From Domibacillus indicus (GTDB taxonomy: Bacteria; Bacillota; Bacilli; Bacillales; Domibacillaceae), in NCBI RefSeq assembly GCF_023715895.1, contig NZ_JAMBOO010000006.1, positions 110,806 through 174,805 on the forward strand: 64,000 nucleotides of DNA, written 5' to 3'. The translations under genes and the position numbers were made by a program. Shown one piece after another: positions 43,731-52,174 of the stretch (position 1 is its first letter; each line of letters begins with the position of its first letter). The notes under the pieces are model-generated. The model made no database searches, was not told the origin of the DNA, and was given only the letters and a program-made list of their open reading frames with translations.

Positions 43731-45484
43731 TATTTTTTTTTATTTTTCTTTGCCGTTTTTTTACTTCTTTTGCCTGGTTGTTCTGTTTTCGCTATCCCTT
43801 TGTTCCATGGCTTTTCCTGTGCCAGCTCTTCTTTGATTTCCTTTTTAGCTTCTTCTATCGCTTCTTCTTCAATTTCAGCTTTTACTTCCTGCTTAATTTC
43901 CTGTTCGACTTCTTCTTTTAATTCCTGTTTGATTTCCTGCTTGATTTCTTGTTTTACTTCCTCCATGAAGTCCTGTAACAGTTCGTTTTTTCGGTTCTCT
44001 TTATGATCCGGTTCTTCTACATCTATTTCTGGAAGCGCCCAAACGGCAACAGAACCCGGATTGACCAGGAATGTGGCACAGCCGTCTTTACCTATTTCGA
44101 TAATCTCATCACGGGAATTCAGCATGTCTACCCACTTTTCGCCGGCTCTTTCTTCTCCGACAAACATATGCTTTTCTCCACCTTCTTCGCTGTTATTAAT
44201 GATAACCGCACAGCCGGAGCGCTCAATTTCTTTTACGCCGCGCCGCACCCAGCCGATTGTATTCGGGTGGTCAAAGTAATCTTTCTGATCGCCATATGCT
44301 TTATGTAGGCGGCAGTATAAAAGCGGGTCAATTGCTTCTTTTTTCCCTTCTATTGGATGTTCGCCACTAATTCCATAATAATCACCATAAAAAACGCACG
44401 GATAACCATCATACCGAAGCAGCGTCAGCGCATACGCACTTTGCTTGAACCAGTCTGCCAGGAAGGACTCCAGCGATTCTCCCGGCTGCGTATCGTGATT
44501 ATCAACGAACGTTACGGCGTTTTGCGGATAATTTTGTACAACTGTGCCATCGAAAATTTTCGATAAATCATATTTCGCCCCTTCCTGGGAGGCCGTAAAT
44601 AAATTGTATTTTAAGGGCACATCAAACAAATGAATCCGGCCGCCTGTTGCTTCAATCATATGAGCGCATGATTCGAGATCAGGCACCCAGAATTCACCGA
44701 CAAAAAAGAAATCTCCATCATGCTCCTCTTCCACTTCTTTCGTAAATTGATCAATAAACTTGTAATCAATATGCTTGATCGCGTCAAGCCGGTATCCGTC
44801 ACAATTTAATTCTTCCGCCAGCCATTTTCCCCACTTAATCATTTCTTCCCGCACGGCTGGATGTCGATAGTCAATGTTGGCAAACATTAAATAATCATAA
44901 TTGCCGAATTCGTCATCTACATTTTCATTCCACTTTTTATATTCACCTTCAATTCGGAAAATACCAGTCCGATCCTGTTTGGCATCATAATCAGTGCCAT
45001 TAAAATGATCAAATGTCCAAATAAAATCAGAGTACTTTCCTTTTCGTCCAGGGAATGTAAATTTGGTCCATCCCTCAATATCAAACGGCGCTTTTGAAAT
45101 TACTTTTTTGCGATCAAGCTCGTCCACTTCCACAACTGCAAACGTTTCGGTTTCATCCGCTCCCGCCTTGTGGTTCATCACCACATCAACGTAAACATGA
45201 ATACCGGCTTCATGGCATGCTTTAATCGCTTGCTGTAATTCCTCTTTTGTGCCGTACTTTGTTGGAATGGTTCCTTTTTGATCAAACTCGCCAAGATCAA
45301 ATAAATCGTACACGCCGTATCCCTGGTCCTCGGCCGACTGTCCTTTCGTAACCGGCGGAACCCATACGGCACCGATGCCTGCTTCCTTTAATTCTTTTGC
45401 CCGCTCGGCAAGCCTTTTCCAATGCTTTTGGTCGGCCGGCAAATGCCACTCAAAAAACTGCATCATTGTACGATTTCGCTCCAT
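43730..45484 (-). CDS. Cytoplasmic alpha-amylase (GH13) with a charged helical C-terminal tail
   Basis: 584 residues. There is no signal peptide: the chain starts MERNRTMMQFFEWHLPADQ. The GH13 barrel has DVVMNHKAGADE (region I), GYRLDAIKHI (nucleophile Asp), FFVGEFW (acid/base Glu) and FVDNHDTQ. It hydrolyses internal alpha-1,4 bonds of maltodextrins or glycogen. The last 95 residues are not part of the usual enzyme: units of the form E-[VIL]-K-Q/E repeat about ten times (about 490-545), then a Lys-rich end. This predicts a long single helix or coiled coil. The ATG at 45484 lies 8 nt after AGGAGAG. Confidence 0.92.
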   Translation of the reverse strand: MERNRTMMQFFEWHLPADQKHWKRLAERAKELKEAGIGAVWVPPVTKGQSAEDQGYGVYDLFDLGEFDQKGTIPTKYGTKEELQQAIKACHEAGIHVYVDVVMNHKAGADETETFAVVEVDELDRKKVISKAPFDIEGWTKFTFPGRKGKYSDFIWTFDHFNGTDYDAKQDRTGIFRIEGEYKKWNENVDDEFGNYDYLMFANIDYRHPAVREEMIKWGKWLAEELNCDGYRLDAIKHIDYKFIDQFTKEVEEEHDGDFFFVGEFWVPDLESCAHMIEATGGRIHLFDVPLKYNLFTASQEGAKYDLSKIFDGTVVQNYPQNAVTFVDNHDTQPGESLESFLADWFKQSAYALTLLRYDGYPCVFYGDYYGISGEHPIEGKKEAIDPLLYCRLHKAYGDQKDYFDHPNTIGWVRRGVKEIERSGCAVIINNSEEGGEKHMFVGEERAGEKWVDMLNSRDEIIEIGKDGCATFLVNPGSVAVWALPEIDVEEPDHKENRKNELLQDFMEEVKQEIKQEIKQELKEEVEQEIKQEVKAEIEEEAIEEAKKEIKEELAQEKPWNKGIAKTEQPGKRSKKTAKKNKKK

Positions 45485-45565
45485 CTTCATCTCTCCTGTC
45501 TTCCTCTTGTGAAAAACTGTATAAACTCTTTATACCCAATTTGCAGAGAAAATGATCAGATTGAC

Positions 45566-45601
45566 AAAAATAAATCGGCTGCCTTATACAAGGCAGCCGA
45601 T
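45566..45601 (-). terminator. Terminator of the GNAT gene
   Basis: ATCGGCTGCCTT and AAGGCAGCCGAT form a 12-bp stem, with TTTATTTTT on the minus strand. Confidence 0.88.
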
Positions 45602-45606
45602 GGTCG

Positions 45607-46065
45607 TTAAGCTGTTTGAATCGCCATCGCAATTTCATCACAGCTCGGAAATTTCGGGCAGTGCACACAATCCGTCCAGACTTTCTGCGGCATCTCTGTT
45701 TTTGAAATAATTTCAAATCCGCATTTTTCAAAAAAAGCGACTTGATACGTTAAGGAAATCAGCTTTGGAATCCCAATTAATTCAGTTTCTTCTATAATGC
45801 GCTTGACGAGCATCTTTCCAATGCCCCGCCCTTTTGCGCTGTCTTTCACCGCAAGCGAACGAACCTCAGCGAGATCGTGACCAAGTATCGCAAGGCTTGC
45901 AAGACCAAGAATCTCTCCATCTTCTTCTGCAACAGAAATCGATTGCAAATTCAGAATGAGCGAGTCTTTCGTTCGTGGCAGCATCAGCCCTTCTTTTGCA
46001 TAATGATTCACAAGTTCAAATATTTGCTCCACGTCACCCAGCACGGCTTTGCGTACTTTAATCAC
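45607..46065 (-). CDS. GNAT acetyltransferase, short N-acetylglutamate-synthase-like
   Basis: 152 residues. The acetyl-CoA-binding signature is VRSLAVKDSAKGRGIGKMLV. The C-terminus FFEKCGFEIISKTEMPQKVW followed by DCVHCPKFPSCDEIAM resembles the GNAT half of bacterial ArgA, and this gene is divergent from argJ, so acetylglutamate synthesis is likely. The Cys-rich CVHCPKFPSC stretch may be a metal or redox site. The start is GTG at 46065, with AGGGTGAG 6 nt upstream. An ARG box lies in the shared upstream region. Confidence 0.78.
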   Translation of the reverse strand: MIKVRKAVLGDVEQIFELVNHYAKEGLMLPRTKDSLILNLQSISVAEEDGEILGLASLAILGHDLAEVRSLAVKDSAKGRGIGKMLVKRIIEETELIGIPKLISLTYQVAFFEKCGFEIISKTEMPQKVWTDCVHCPKFPSCDEIAMAIQTA

Positions 46066-46149
46066 GATTTCTCACCCTTCCCGCTTCTCTTTTATCCTTT
46101 TATCTTACTCGATTCCGTAAAGATGTCAATACTATGTATTCATTTAGTC

Positions 46150-46163
46150 TGAATAATTATTCA
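46150..46163. promoter_or_regulatory. Probable ARG box (ArgR/AhrC operator)
   Basis: The perfect 14-bp palindrome TGAATAATTATTCA matches the half-sites of the Bacillus ARG box. It lies between the divergent GNAT and argJ genes, about 45 nt upstream of the argJ -10 box TATAAT (46195-46200). Confidence 0.7.
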
Positions 46164-46235
46164 AATACTCTTCGCGTTCTCCCTTGTTTCCGTGTATAAT
46201 AAAAGCATCGACATAAACGTATAGGGGGATTTTCT

Positions 46236-47384
46236 TTGATTCATTTTCCAAAAGGCTTTTCATCCTGCTCACTCAATGCAGGGATAAAAGACGACACACT
46301 TGATTTCACCATTATTTACTCAGATACACGGGCAGCGGCAGCGGCTATGTTTACGAAAAACCAATTTTGCGGTGCACCAATTGTGATTGGCAAAGAGCAT
46401 GTGAAAGACGGTTACCTGCAGGCGATTGCCGTTAACAGCAAAAATGCCAACGTGGCGACCGGCGAAAAAGGACTTCAGGATGCCCGGACGATGACGGAAG
46501 CGGTTGCGGCCGAGCTTGGAATTGACCCTTCCGATGTGCTTCCTTCTTCTACCGGTGTAATTGGCGTACCGCTGCCAATCGAAAAAATTGTGTCGGCTGT
46601 GCCCGGCTTAAAAGCCGAGCTTCGCCCAGACGGCCTTGAGCAATCTGCGAAAGCAATCATGACAACTGATACGTACCCGAAATTTCGGACCCGCAAAATT
46701 GGGGAGGTTACGCTTGCTGCAATGGCAAAAGGATCTGGCATGATTGAACCGAATATGGCGACAATGCTTAGTTATATTTTAACAGATGCAAAAATAGAAG
46801 CAGACGATTTAAAAGCGATGCTTCAGCGAGCGGTAAATGTATCGTTCAACAGCGTGTCAGTAGATGGCGATACAAGCACAAGCGATACAGTCGCAATCAT
46901 GGCAAATGGACTGGCAGGCGAAGTGAACCTGGCCGAGTTTGAAGCAGTACTGACGGATCTCTGCATTGAACTGGCGAAAGAAATCGCCCGGGATGGAGAA
47001 GGAGCGACGAAACTTGTGGAAGTGCAGGTTACAGGAGCTGACAGCGATACCGTGGCGAAGAAAATCGGTAAATCCATTATTAACTCGCCGCTTGTAAAAA
47101 CCGCTCTCTTCGGTGAAGACCCGAACTGGGGCCGGATTATGTCCACGATTGGCAACTCGGAGGATGCCGTTGACACTTCTTCTGTTTCCGTTTCTTTTGC
47201 CGACGTATATGTGTTCCAAGACGGTGCACCGACAGAAGACAAACGCGCCGAGCTGGAGGAATATTTAAAAACAGATGAAGTACTCATTAAAATATCACTC
47301 GGAACTGGAACGGGTGCTGCTACCGTATGGGGCTGTGACCTTTCCTATGATTATGTGAAAATTAATGGTGAATACACGACGTGA
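46236..47384 (+). CDS. argJ: Bifunctional ornithine acetyltransferase / N-acetylglutamate synthase ArgJ
   Basis: 382 residues. It moves the acetyl group from N-acetylornithine to glutamate in the cyclic arginine pathway. The self-cleavage motif KGSGMIEPNMATML is present; the Thr becomes the new N-terminus and nucleophile. FTKNQFCGAPI and LPSSTGVIGVPLP are further family marks. The start is TTG at 46236 after AGGGGGA. Unusually, argC, argB and argD are not adjacent; only the divergent GNAT is. Confidence 0.95.
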   Translation: MIHFPKGFSSCSLNAGIKDDTLDFTIIYSDTRAAAAAMFTKNQFCGAPIVIGKEHVKDGYLQAIAVNSKNANVATGEKGLQDARTMTEAVAAELGIDPSDVLPSSTGVIGVPLPIEKIVSAVPGLKAELRPDGLEQSAKAIMTTDTYPKFRTRKIGEVTLAAMAKGSGMIEPNMATMLSYILTDAKIEADDLKAMLQRAVNVSFNSVSVDGDTSTSDTVAIMANGLAGEVNLAEFEAVLTDLCIELAKEIARDGEGATKLVEVQVTGADSDTVAKKIGKSIINSPLVKTALFGEDPNWGRIMSTIGNSEDAVDTSSVSVSFADVYVFQDGAPTEDKRAELEEYLKTDEVLIKISLGTGTGAATVWGCDLSYDYVKINGEYTT

Positions 47385-47390
47385 AGCTCT

Positions 47391-47416
47391 GCCCGCCCCT
47401 CTCGGGCGGGCTTTTT
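47391..47416 (+). terminator. Terminator of argJ
   Basis: GCCCGCCC pairs with GGGCGGGC, followed by five T. Confidence 0.88.
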
Positions 47417-47447
47417 GCTTTTTTCATCCACCTGTGCTACCCTTTGA

Positions 47448-47461
47448 CTAACGACCGTTAG
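47448..47461. promoter_or_regulatory. Likely TetR-family operator
   Basis: CTAACGACCGTTAG is nearly palindromic and lies 13 nt before the tetR start. TAACG..CGTTA spacing is typical of autoregulated TetR-family efflux regulators. Confidence 0.5.
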
Positions 47462-47474
47462 GAAGGAAGCTATC

Positions 47475-48011
47475 ATGAAAGAAACTATTAAAAAAGCGGC
47501 TGCGGCTCTTTTTGCCGAGTATGGGTATGCCGGAACATCACTGGCACAGATCAGTGAAAAAGTCGGTATTAAAAAGCCCTCTCTTTACGCTCATTTTAAA
47601 AGCAAGGATCACTTGTTTGAATGTATTATGGAAGATGCCTTTGATGCGGAAACAAAACGGGTTGAAGAAGCAGGTGATTTACACAAGCTCCTTCAGTCTT
47701 ACCTTTTTCTTTATGAGGAAGATGCGCTATTTCGATTTTTGCTGACAAGCTCTTTTTTCCCGCCTGATTTTTTAAAGAAGCGTATTTTAGAACAGTATGA
47801 TGAATATCTTCACGCGCTTGAAGAAAAAGTAAAAACGGTGCTGCCGTCCGATTCTGTTCATGCAGAAGACGCGGCCGTCATGTATACGATTATTTTAGAC
47901 AGCTTATTTGTTGAGCTGTGTTATGGAACGCGGGAACGCTCGCAAAAGCGGCTCGATACAGCTTGGCGAGTGTATGAACAGGCTTTTATGAAAGGACAGA
48001 AAAAGAGATGA
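47475..48011 (+). CDS. TetR-family regulator of the adjacent SMR pair
   Basis: 178 residues. The N-terminal helix-turn-helix runs FAEYGYAGTSLAQISEKVGI followed by KKPSLYAHFKSKDHL. The C-terminal ligand-binding half is helical and aromatic (SYLFLYEEDALFRFLLTSSF), as in QacR-like repressors. GGAAGGA precedes the ATG. It overlaps ykkC by 4 nt, so repressor and pump are made together, and it probably represses its own operon through the palindrome at 47448. Confidence 0.9.
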   Translation: MKETIKKAAAALFAEYGYAGTSLAQISEKVGIKKPSLYAHFKSKDHLFECIMEDAFDAETKRVEEAGDLHKLLQSYLFLYEEDALFRFLLTSSFFPPDFLKKRILEQYDEYLHALEEKVKTVLPSDSVHAEDAAVMYTIILDSLFVELCYGTRERSQKRLDTAWRVYEQAFMKGQKKR

Positions 48012-48343
48012 ATGTAAAATGGCTTCTCGTTCTCGTAGCGGGATTTTTTGAAGTTGGATGGGCAGCAGGATTAAAGCATGCCGATTCGCTGTTTGAATGG
48101 ATGCTGACCGCGGCAGCGATTGTGATTAGTTTCCTTCTTTTGCTGTATTGCTCAACTCAGCTGCCGGCCACGACGGTTTACGCCGCTTTTGTCGGGCTTG
48201 GTTCTGCCGGTACCGTTCTGCTTGAAATGATACTTTTTGATGAGCCCTTCAGCTGGATTAAAATTGGCCTGATTGCCGTGCTCCTCATTGGAATAATTGG
48301 ATTAAAAACCGTTACGGTTGAAAGAGATGTGACGGCTTCATGA
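48008..48343 (+). CDS. ykkC: Small multidrug resistance protein, YkkC-like subunit
   Basis: 111 residues, four membrane segments. The active-site Glu lies in LVAGFFEVGWAAGLKHAD, and the GLKHAD sequence and later TVYAAFVGLGSAGTVLLEMILF match B. subtilis YkkC. Together with YkkD it forms a heterodimeric SMR pump, and the subgroup is tied to guanidinium export. Overlaps both neighbours by 4 nt. Confidence 0.88.
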   Translation: MNVKWLLVLVAGFFEVGWAAGLKHADSLFEWMLTAAAIVISFLLLLYCSTQLPATTVYAAFVGLGSAGTVLLEMILFDEPFSWIKIGLIAVLLIGIIGLKTVTVERDVTAS

Positions 48344-48654
48344 GCTGGGTATTATTAATTTCAGCCGGTTTGTTGGAGGTAGTCGGCGTTGCTGGAATGA
48401 CGATGGTCAGCGAGCGGAAAACAGTCCGTTCTTTTCTCGTTATGTTCGGCGGCTTTGGCTTAAGCTTTCTTCTTCTTACCCTTGCGATGAGCTCTCTTCC
48501 AATGGGAACGGCATACAGCGTCTGGACAGGCATTGGAACTGTCGGCAGCGCGCTGGTCGGCATGATTGTTTATAAAGAGCCCCGGGATGCCCGGCGGATT
48601 CTTTTTATTGCCATGATTATTAGTTCAGTCATTGGCTTAAAGCTCGTTTCATAA
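48340..48654 (+). CDS. ykkD: Small multidrug resistance protein, YkkD-like subunit
   Basis: 104 residues, four membrane segments. SAGLLEVVGVAGMTMVSE carries the Glu. LPMGTAYSVWTGIGTVGSALVGMIVYKEP closely follows YkkD, and the protein ends VIGLKLVS. In B. subtilis neither subunit works alone. No ykkC-type guanidine riboswitch is seen upstream of the operon. Confidence 0.88.
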   Translation: MSWVLLISAGLLEVVGVAGMTMVSERKTVRSFLVMFGGFGLSFLLLTLAMSSLPMGTAYSVWTGIGTVGSALVGMIVYKEPRDARRILFIAMIISSVIGLKLVS

Positions 48655-48655
48655 A

Positions 48656-48682
48656 AAAAACTGCCCTCAGGCAGTTTTTTAT
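48656..48682. terminator. Bidirectional terminator
   Basis: AAAACTGCC pairs with GGCAGTTTT, flanked by A and T runs, between convergent ykkD and the DUF2252 gene. Confidence 0.85.
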
Positions 48683-48684
48683 TT

Positions 48685-50016
48685 TTAGATAAACTTCGTA
48701 TTGAGCCAGCCGCAAAACAGGACATAATCGCTCTTTACACGTTCTTTGTATGCCATAGACATAAAAATAAGCTGTGTTTCAAATGCGTCATATTCCTCCC
48801 CAATGGCTTTTAAAATTTCTTCCTCACTATGGTAGTCAAGCAATGAATGTTCGATGTCACGGTCTGCACGGGCATGAATTTTTGCCGCGATGCCGCCGAA
48901 CACTTCAAGTACTTTATCAAATTCCTGGTTATTCTCGATATCTTCCGGCTTGATTCGTTTTTTGTATGGCGAGCGCTCCCGCACGTAAAAGTGGCGGTTA
49001 TCAATCGTGACAAAACCTAGAAACGGATCGTCATAGTGATGCATCGCTTTTTGGGTCGTCACCACCCGTTCACCCTGATGGCCATATCTCAGCCAAAATT
49101 CTTCATCGTACGGCATAAAGTAAGCAGGAACCGGTGCGCGAACTTCCTTCATTTCTAAAATAATATCATCAAGCTCTTGTTCGCATTCTTCTTTTCCTTC
49201 TATTAAAATGTAAAAGCGGTCGAGGCCGATCGAAGCTGTTCCGGACCCGCTTTTACGAACAATATGCTTGATTTCATAAAATTCACTTTTCTTTCTGTCT
49301 TCTTCATCAAGGCTTTCTACATACTGGCACCAGGCGGCCTCGATTTTTTGCTGTTCTTTCTGTGTAACAGGCTGGAGTTCTTCAGAAAGTGCAAACATCC
49401 GCCTGCCCGCTTCTTTAACGGTCCAGCGGTCAAGCAGTCTGACAAGGTCACGCTTTTCAAGCTTTTTGAGTACTTTCCGGATCGGTCCTTTCGTGTTTTC
49501 CTCTGTGAAAAACAACGTCACCGGACTCTCTTTGCCTTTTACAAACTTTTTCAGCTGTTTGTAATAAGCTTGAAGAAACGCACGCATTCTTTCTTCAGAA
49601 TCGGTAAATCCATATTGTTCACAATAAAGTGCAATGCTGACCGTCATGCGGAGCAAATCATATACATAGGAACCCATATAACCTTCATCAAAATCATTCA
49701 CGTCATAAACAAGGTCCCCTTCACTATTTTGAAATGCCCCAAAATTCTCCAGATGCATATCACCTTGAATCCACGTCGGCTTATCTTCCGGTGTATGGAA
49801 AGAAAATGGAATTTTCGTTACGTCATAGTAAAATAAATACGCATTACCCCGGAAAAAACGAAACGGATTTTCCGCCATTTGCCGGTATTTCTGTTTTCGT
49901 TTATCATGACTCAGGCCGGTGATCCGTGAGTCAAATTCATTCAGCACCGTTTCCAGCATATTGCAACGAAGTGTCCGGCGCGTTTTTTGCACTTCGGCCA
50001 TCCAATTTTCAATCAT
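48685..50016 (-). CDS. DUF2252 protein with kinase-like fold motifs
   Basis: 443 residues, soluble. GDMHLENFGAF and YDVNDFDEGYMG (about 105-140) are equivalents of the catalytic HxxN loop and metal-binding DFD of aminoglycoside-phosphotransferase-like kinases. RKSGSGTASIGLDRFYIL (about 265) matches the DUF2252 family. A phosphotransfer role is inferred; no substrate is known. GGGAGGG precedes the ATG. Monocistronic. Confidence 0.85.
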   Translation of the reverse strand: MIENWMAEVQKTRRTLRCNMLETVLNEFDSRITGLSHDKRKQKYRQMAENPFRFFRGNAYLFYYDVTKIPFSFHTPEDKPTWIQGDMHLENFGAFQNSEGDLVYDVNDFDEGYMGSYVYDLLRMTVSIALYCEQYGFTDSEERMRAFLQAYYKQLKKFVKGKESPVTLFFTEENTKGPIRKVLKKLEKRDLVRLLDRWTVKEAGRRMFALSEELQPVTQKEQQKIEAAWCQYVESLDEEDRKKSEFYEIKHIVRKSGSGTASIGLDRFYILIEGKEECEQELDDIILEMKEVRAPVPAYFMPYDEEFWLRYGHQGERVVTTQKAMHHYDDPFLGFVTIDNRHFYVRERSPYKKRIKPEDIENNQEFDKVLEVFGGIAAKIHARADRDIEHSLLDYHSEEEILKAIGEEYDAFETQLIFMSMAYKERVKSDYVLFCGWLNTKFI

Positions 50017-50084
50017 CCCTACCCCTCCCTCGTCTTTTTTATTTTACCACAACAAAAAAGAGCGCGGTTTGAAAAAAACAGCGC

Positions 50085-51014
50085 TTACGCAGGGAACCAT
50101 ATTTTGGCCAAATAAATGACAACAGCGACCGTAACGCTGCTCAGTATCGTCGTAACGATCACCGCTTGAGAAGCGAATTCAGGATAATTATCGTACTCAA
50201 GTGCCAAAAGCGCACTATTCCGCGAGGTCGGAAACGAGCTGGCAATAAACATAGCCTGTGCCAGCGTGCCATGCACATTCAAGATTGTAATCACGAGCAG
50301 CCCGATTGCGGGAGACAGAAAAAGCCGGGTAAACACAGCCAGCACAAGCGGCTTTGAAAGAGAAGTAATTTTCATATACGCACACTGGGCGCCTAATGTA
50401 AGAAGAGCCACTGCCAAAAATGCGTTAGAGGCGTTCTGAATGGGCGACCATAAAAAAGAAGGGACGGTCACACCAGCCGCCTTCAAGATAACCGCTGCCA
50501 CAAGAGCATGAAGCACTGGCAGCTTCAACACTTTTTTTAATACTTTCTCACCTTGGGCAGAAGCAGAAACGGAATTATAAAACCCCCACGTATAGGTGAG
50601 CAGGTTTTGAAAAATCGAGATAATAATCTGAACCGACAAACCGAGCGGGTTCGCCGCAAAGACAAGACCGCTTACCGGCAGCCCATAATTGCCGGAATTG
50701 CTTAACACTCCGCTGTTTTGATAGCTTGAGGACAGCTTCCGGTCAAAACCGGCCAGCTTGGAAATAAGGAGCGCTGCCACAATTAAAAGTCCATTGAACA
50801 ACAGCAAATAGGCAAAAACAATCCCAGCTGTTTTGCCCGATAATTCCGTTTCATATATATTGACGAAGCAAACCATCGGCAGAAAAAAGTTAATCGTAAG
50901 CTTTGATAAAGTAGGCATATGCAGCGTGTACTTCCGGTGCAGCACAGCCCCCGCAGCGATGAGTAAAAACATCGGTAAAATAATTTGAAGGAACACACTA
51001 GCGAAAACCAACAT
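50085..51014 (-). CDS. AEC-family (auxin efflux carrier-like) transporter
   Basis: 309 residues with ten hydrophobic segments. The N-terminal ILPMFLLIAAGAVLHRKYTLHMPTLSKL region, FLPMVCF and SSYQNSGVLSNSGNYGLPVSG fit the AEC/PIN-like family, which in bacteria often carries malate, malonate or other small organic acids. The substrate is unknown. GGAGGCG lies 8 nt before the ATG. A strong terminator-like hairpin stands just upstream of its binding site. Confidence 0.88.
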   Translation of the reverse strand: MLVFASVFLQIILPMFLLIAAGAVLHRKYTLHMPTLSKLTINFFLPMVCFVNIYETELSGKTAGIVFAYLLLFNGLLIVAALLISKLAGFDRKLSSSYQNSGVLSNSGNYGLPVSGLVFAANPLGLSVQIIISIFQNLLTYTWGFYNSVSASAQGEKVLKKVLKLPVLHALVAAVILKAAGVTVPSFLWSPIQNASNAFLAVALLTLGAQCAYMKITSLSKPLVLAVFTRLFLSPAIGLLVITILNVHGTLAQAMFIASSFPTSRNSALLALEYDNYPEFASQAVIVTTILSSVTVAVVIYLAKIWFPA

Positions 51015-51035
51015 GTTGAAAACGCCTCCATCTTG

Positions 51036-51112
51036 TCAAAAAAGAAAACGGAGCGCGGCGCTCCGTTTTCCCTGGGGATGTGATCCACTTCTGTTCACAT
51101 CAGGGGATAAAA
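51036..51112 (-). terminator. Terminator hairpin preceded by a second hairpin, between hydrolase and AEC genes
   Basis: GAAAACGGAGCGC and GCGCTCCGTTTTC form a 13-bp stem (51043-51070), with CTTTTTT on the minus strand. Just before it in the transcript, CCCTG-ATGTGA pairs with TCACAT-CCC-CAGGG (51073-51110). The pair could simply end the hydrolase transcript or attenuate the AEC gene. Confidence 0.65.
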
Positions 51113-51178
51113 CAAGAGTAACATAGTACATTATGAAGGAACAGGTTATTGCTATTTTATTCTTTTTGTTCATATTGT

Positions 51179-52060
51179 TCATGATCCGGATGCTTCTTCT
51201 TTTAAAAACCGGCTGATCCATGCACTTACAATTTCAGGATATTCATGATGAAGCCAATGAGTTGCTTCATCTATTAACACGAGCTGCCCGTTCCCACATT
51301 GCTCGACACTTTTCTTGGCCAGTATAAGAGACAACGTCGCGTCTTTTCGGCCCCATAGCATCCGTACAGGCACAGCCGGTCCGGGAGCTGAGATGTCGAA
51401 AAAATCCTGCTGCCGCATCGCTCTATACCAATTAAGCATGGCTGTAACGGATCCTTTTTCCGCCCATGCTTCTTTGTACACCCGCATATCCTTCTCATCA
51501 AAGGTTCCTGGATGGGCGGTTGCTTTCATCAGCTTTTCGAGCAGGCTGTACTCATTTCGCTTGAGCAGCCATTCCGGCAAAAACGGAAGCTGAAAAAAGA
51601 AAATATAAGCGCTTTTGAGCCATTGAAGGGGATAAAACGGAGCGGCTTTGGCAAAAACAGCTGGATGCGGCACATTCAAAATGACCAGCTTTTGTACAAA
51701 ATCGGGATAAACAGAAGCTAAAAACCAGCCGACAATGCCTCCCCAGTCATGACCCACCACAAGAGCTTTTTCACAGCCGAAAGATTGAATAAGGTTTGTT
51801 ATGTCTTTCGCAATCACATCGAGTGTATACGCCTCGAGCGGCTTAGGCTTGCTGCTTTTTGAGTAGCCCCGCATATTGGGCACGACCACCCGATAGCCTT
51901 GCTCCACTAAAGCATCAGCCTGCTTCTTCCAGCCATAGGAGCATTCCGGGAATCCGTGCAGCAATAAAACAAGCTCTCCATTCTCCGGCCCGGCCATTTC
52001 GGTGTAAAGATCAATTCCATTTACCCCAATGAGCCGCTTCGTCCATTTATATGTATCCAC
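51179..52060 (-). CDS. Alpha/beta hydrolase, epoxide-hydrolase-like
   Basis: About 293 residues. The oxyanion motif LLLHGFPECSYGW and the nucleophile elbow VVGHDWGGIVGW with Asp rather than Ser point to epoxide hydrolases or dehalogenases. A cap domain (about 130-215) and the terminal EATHWLHHEYPE His complete the pattern. The preferred start is GTG at 52060, 8 nt after AAAGGAG; the ATG at 52105 has its purines too close. The natural substrate is unknown. Confidence 0.88.
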   Translation of the reverse strand: MDTYKWTKRLIGVNGIDLYTEMAGPENGELVLLLHGFPECSYGWKKQADALVEQGYRVVVPNMRGYSKSSKPKPLEAYTLDVIAKDITNLIQSFGCEKALVVGHDWGGIVGWFLASVYPDFVQKLVILNVPHPAVFAKAAPFYPLQWLKSAYIFFFQLPFLPEWLLKRNEYSLLEKLMKATAHPGTFDEKDMRVYKEAWAEKGSVTAMLNWYRAMRQQDFFDISAPGPAVPVRMLWGRKDATLSLILAKKSVEQCGNGQLVLIDEATHWLHHEYPEIVSAWISRFLKEEASGS

Positions 52061-52174
52061 CTTCTTCACTCCTTTTCCCGAATGTTTCTTCGTCTCTTTT
52101 CTCATTCCCCTTCACTGCCTAAATATGCAAAGAGAGAATAGAAAAAGCTGCCCGGTTTCTCGGACAGCTTAGTG

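Noticed and set aside
43860..43970. Tandem-repeat-like DNA in the amylase gene as a possible CRISPR or satellite.
   Set aside because: The units are 12 nt, imperfect and in frame, and are explained by the E-x-K-Q protein repeat.
47385..47474. Guanidine-I (ykkC) riboswitch upstream of the SMR operon.
   Set aside because: The gap holds only the argJ terminator and a short promoter/operator region; it is too small and lacks conserved aptamer sequences.
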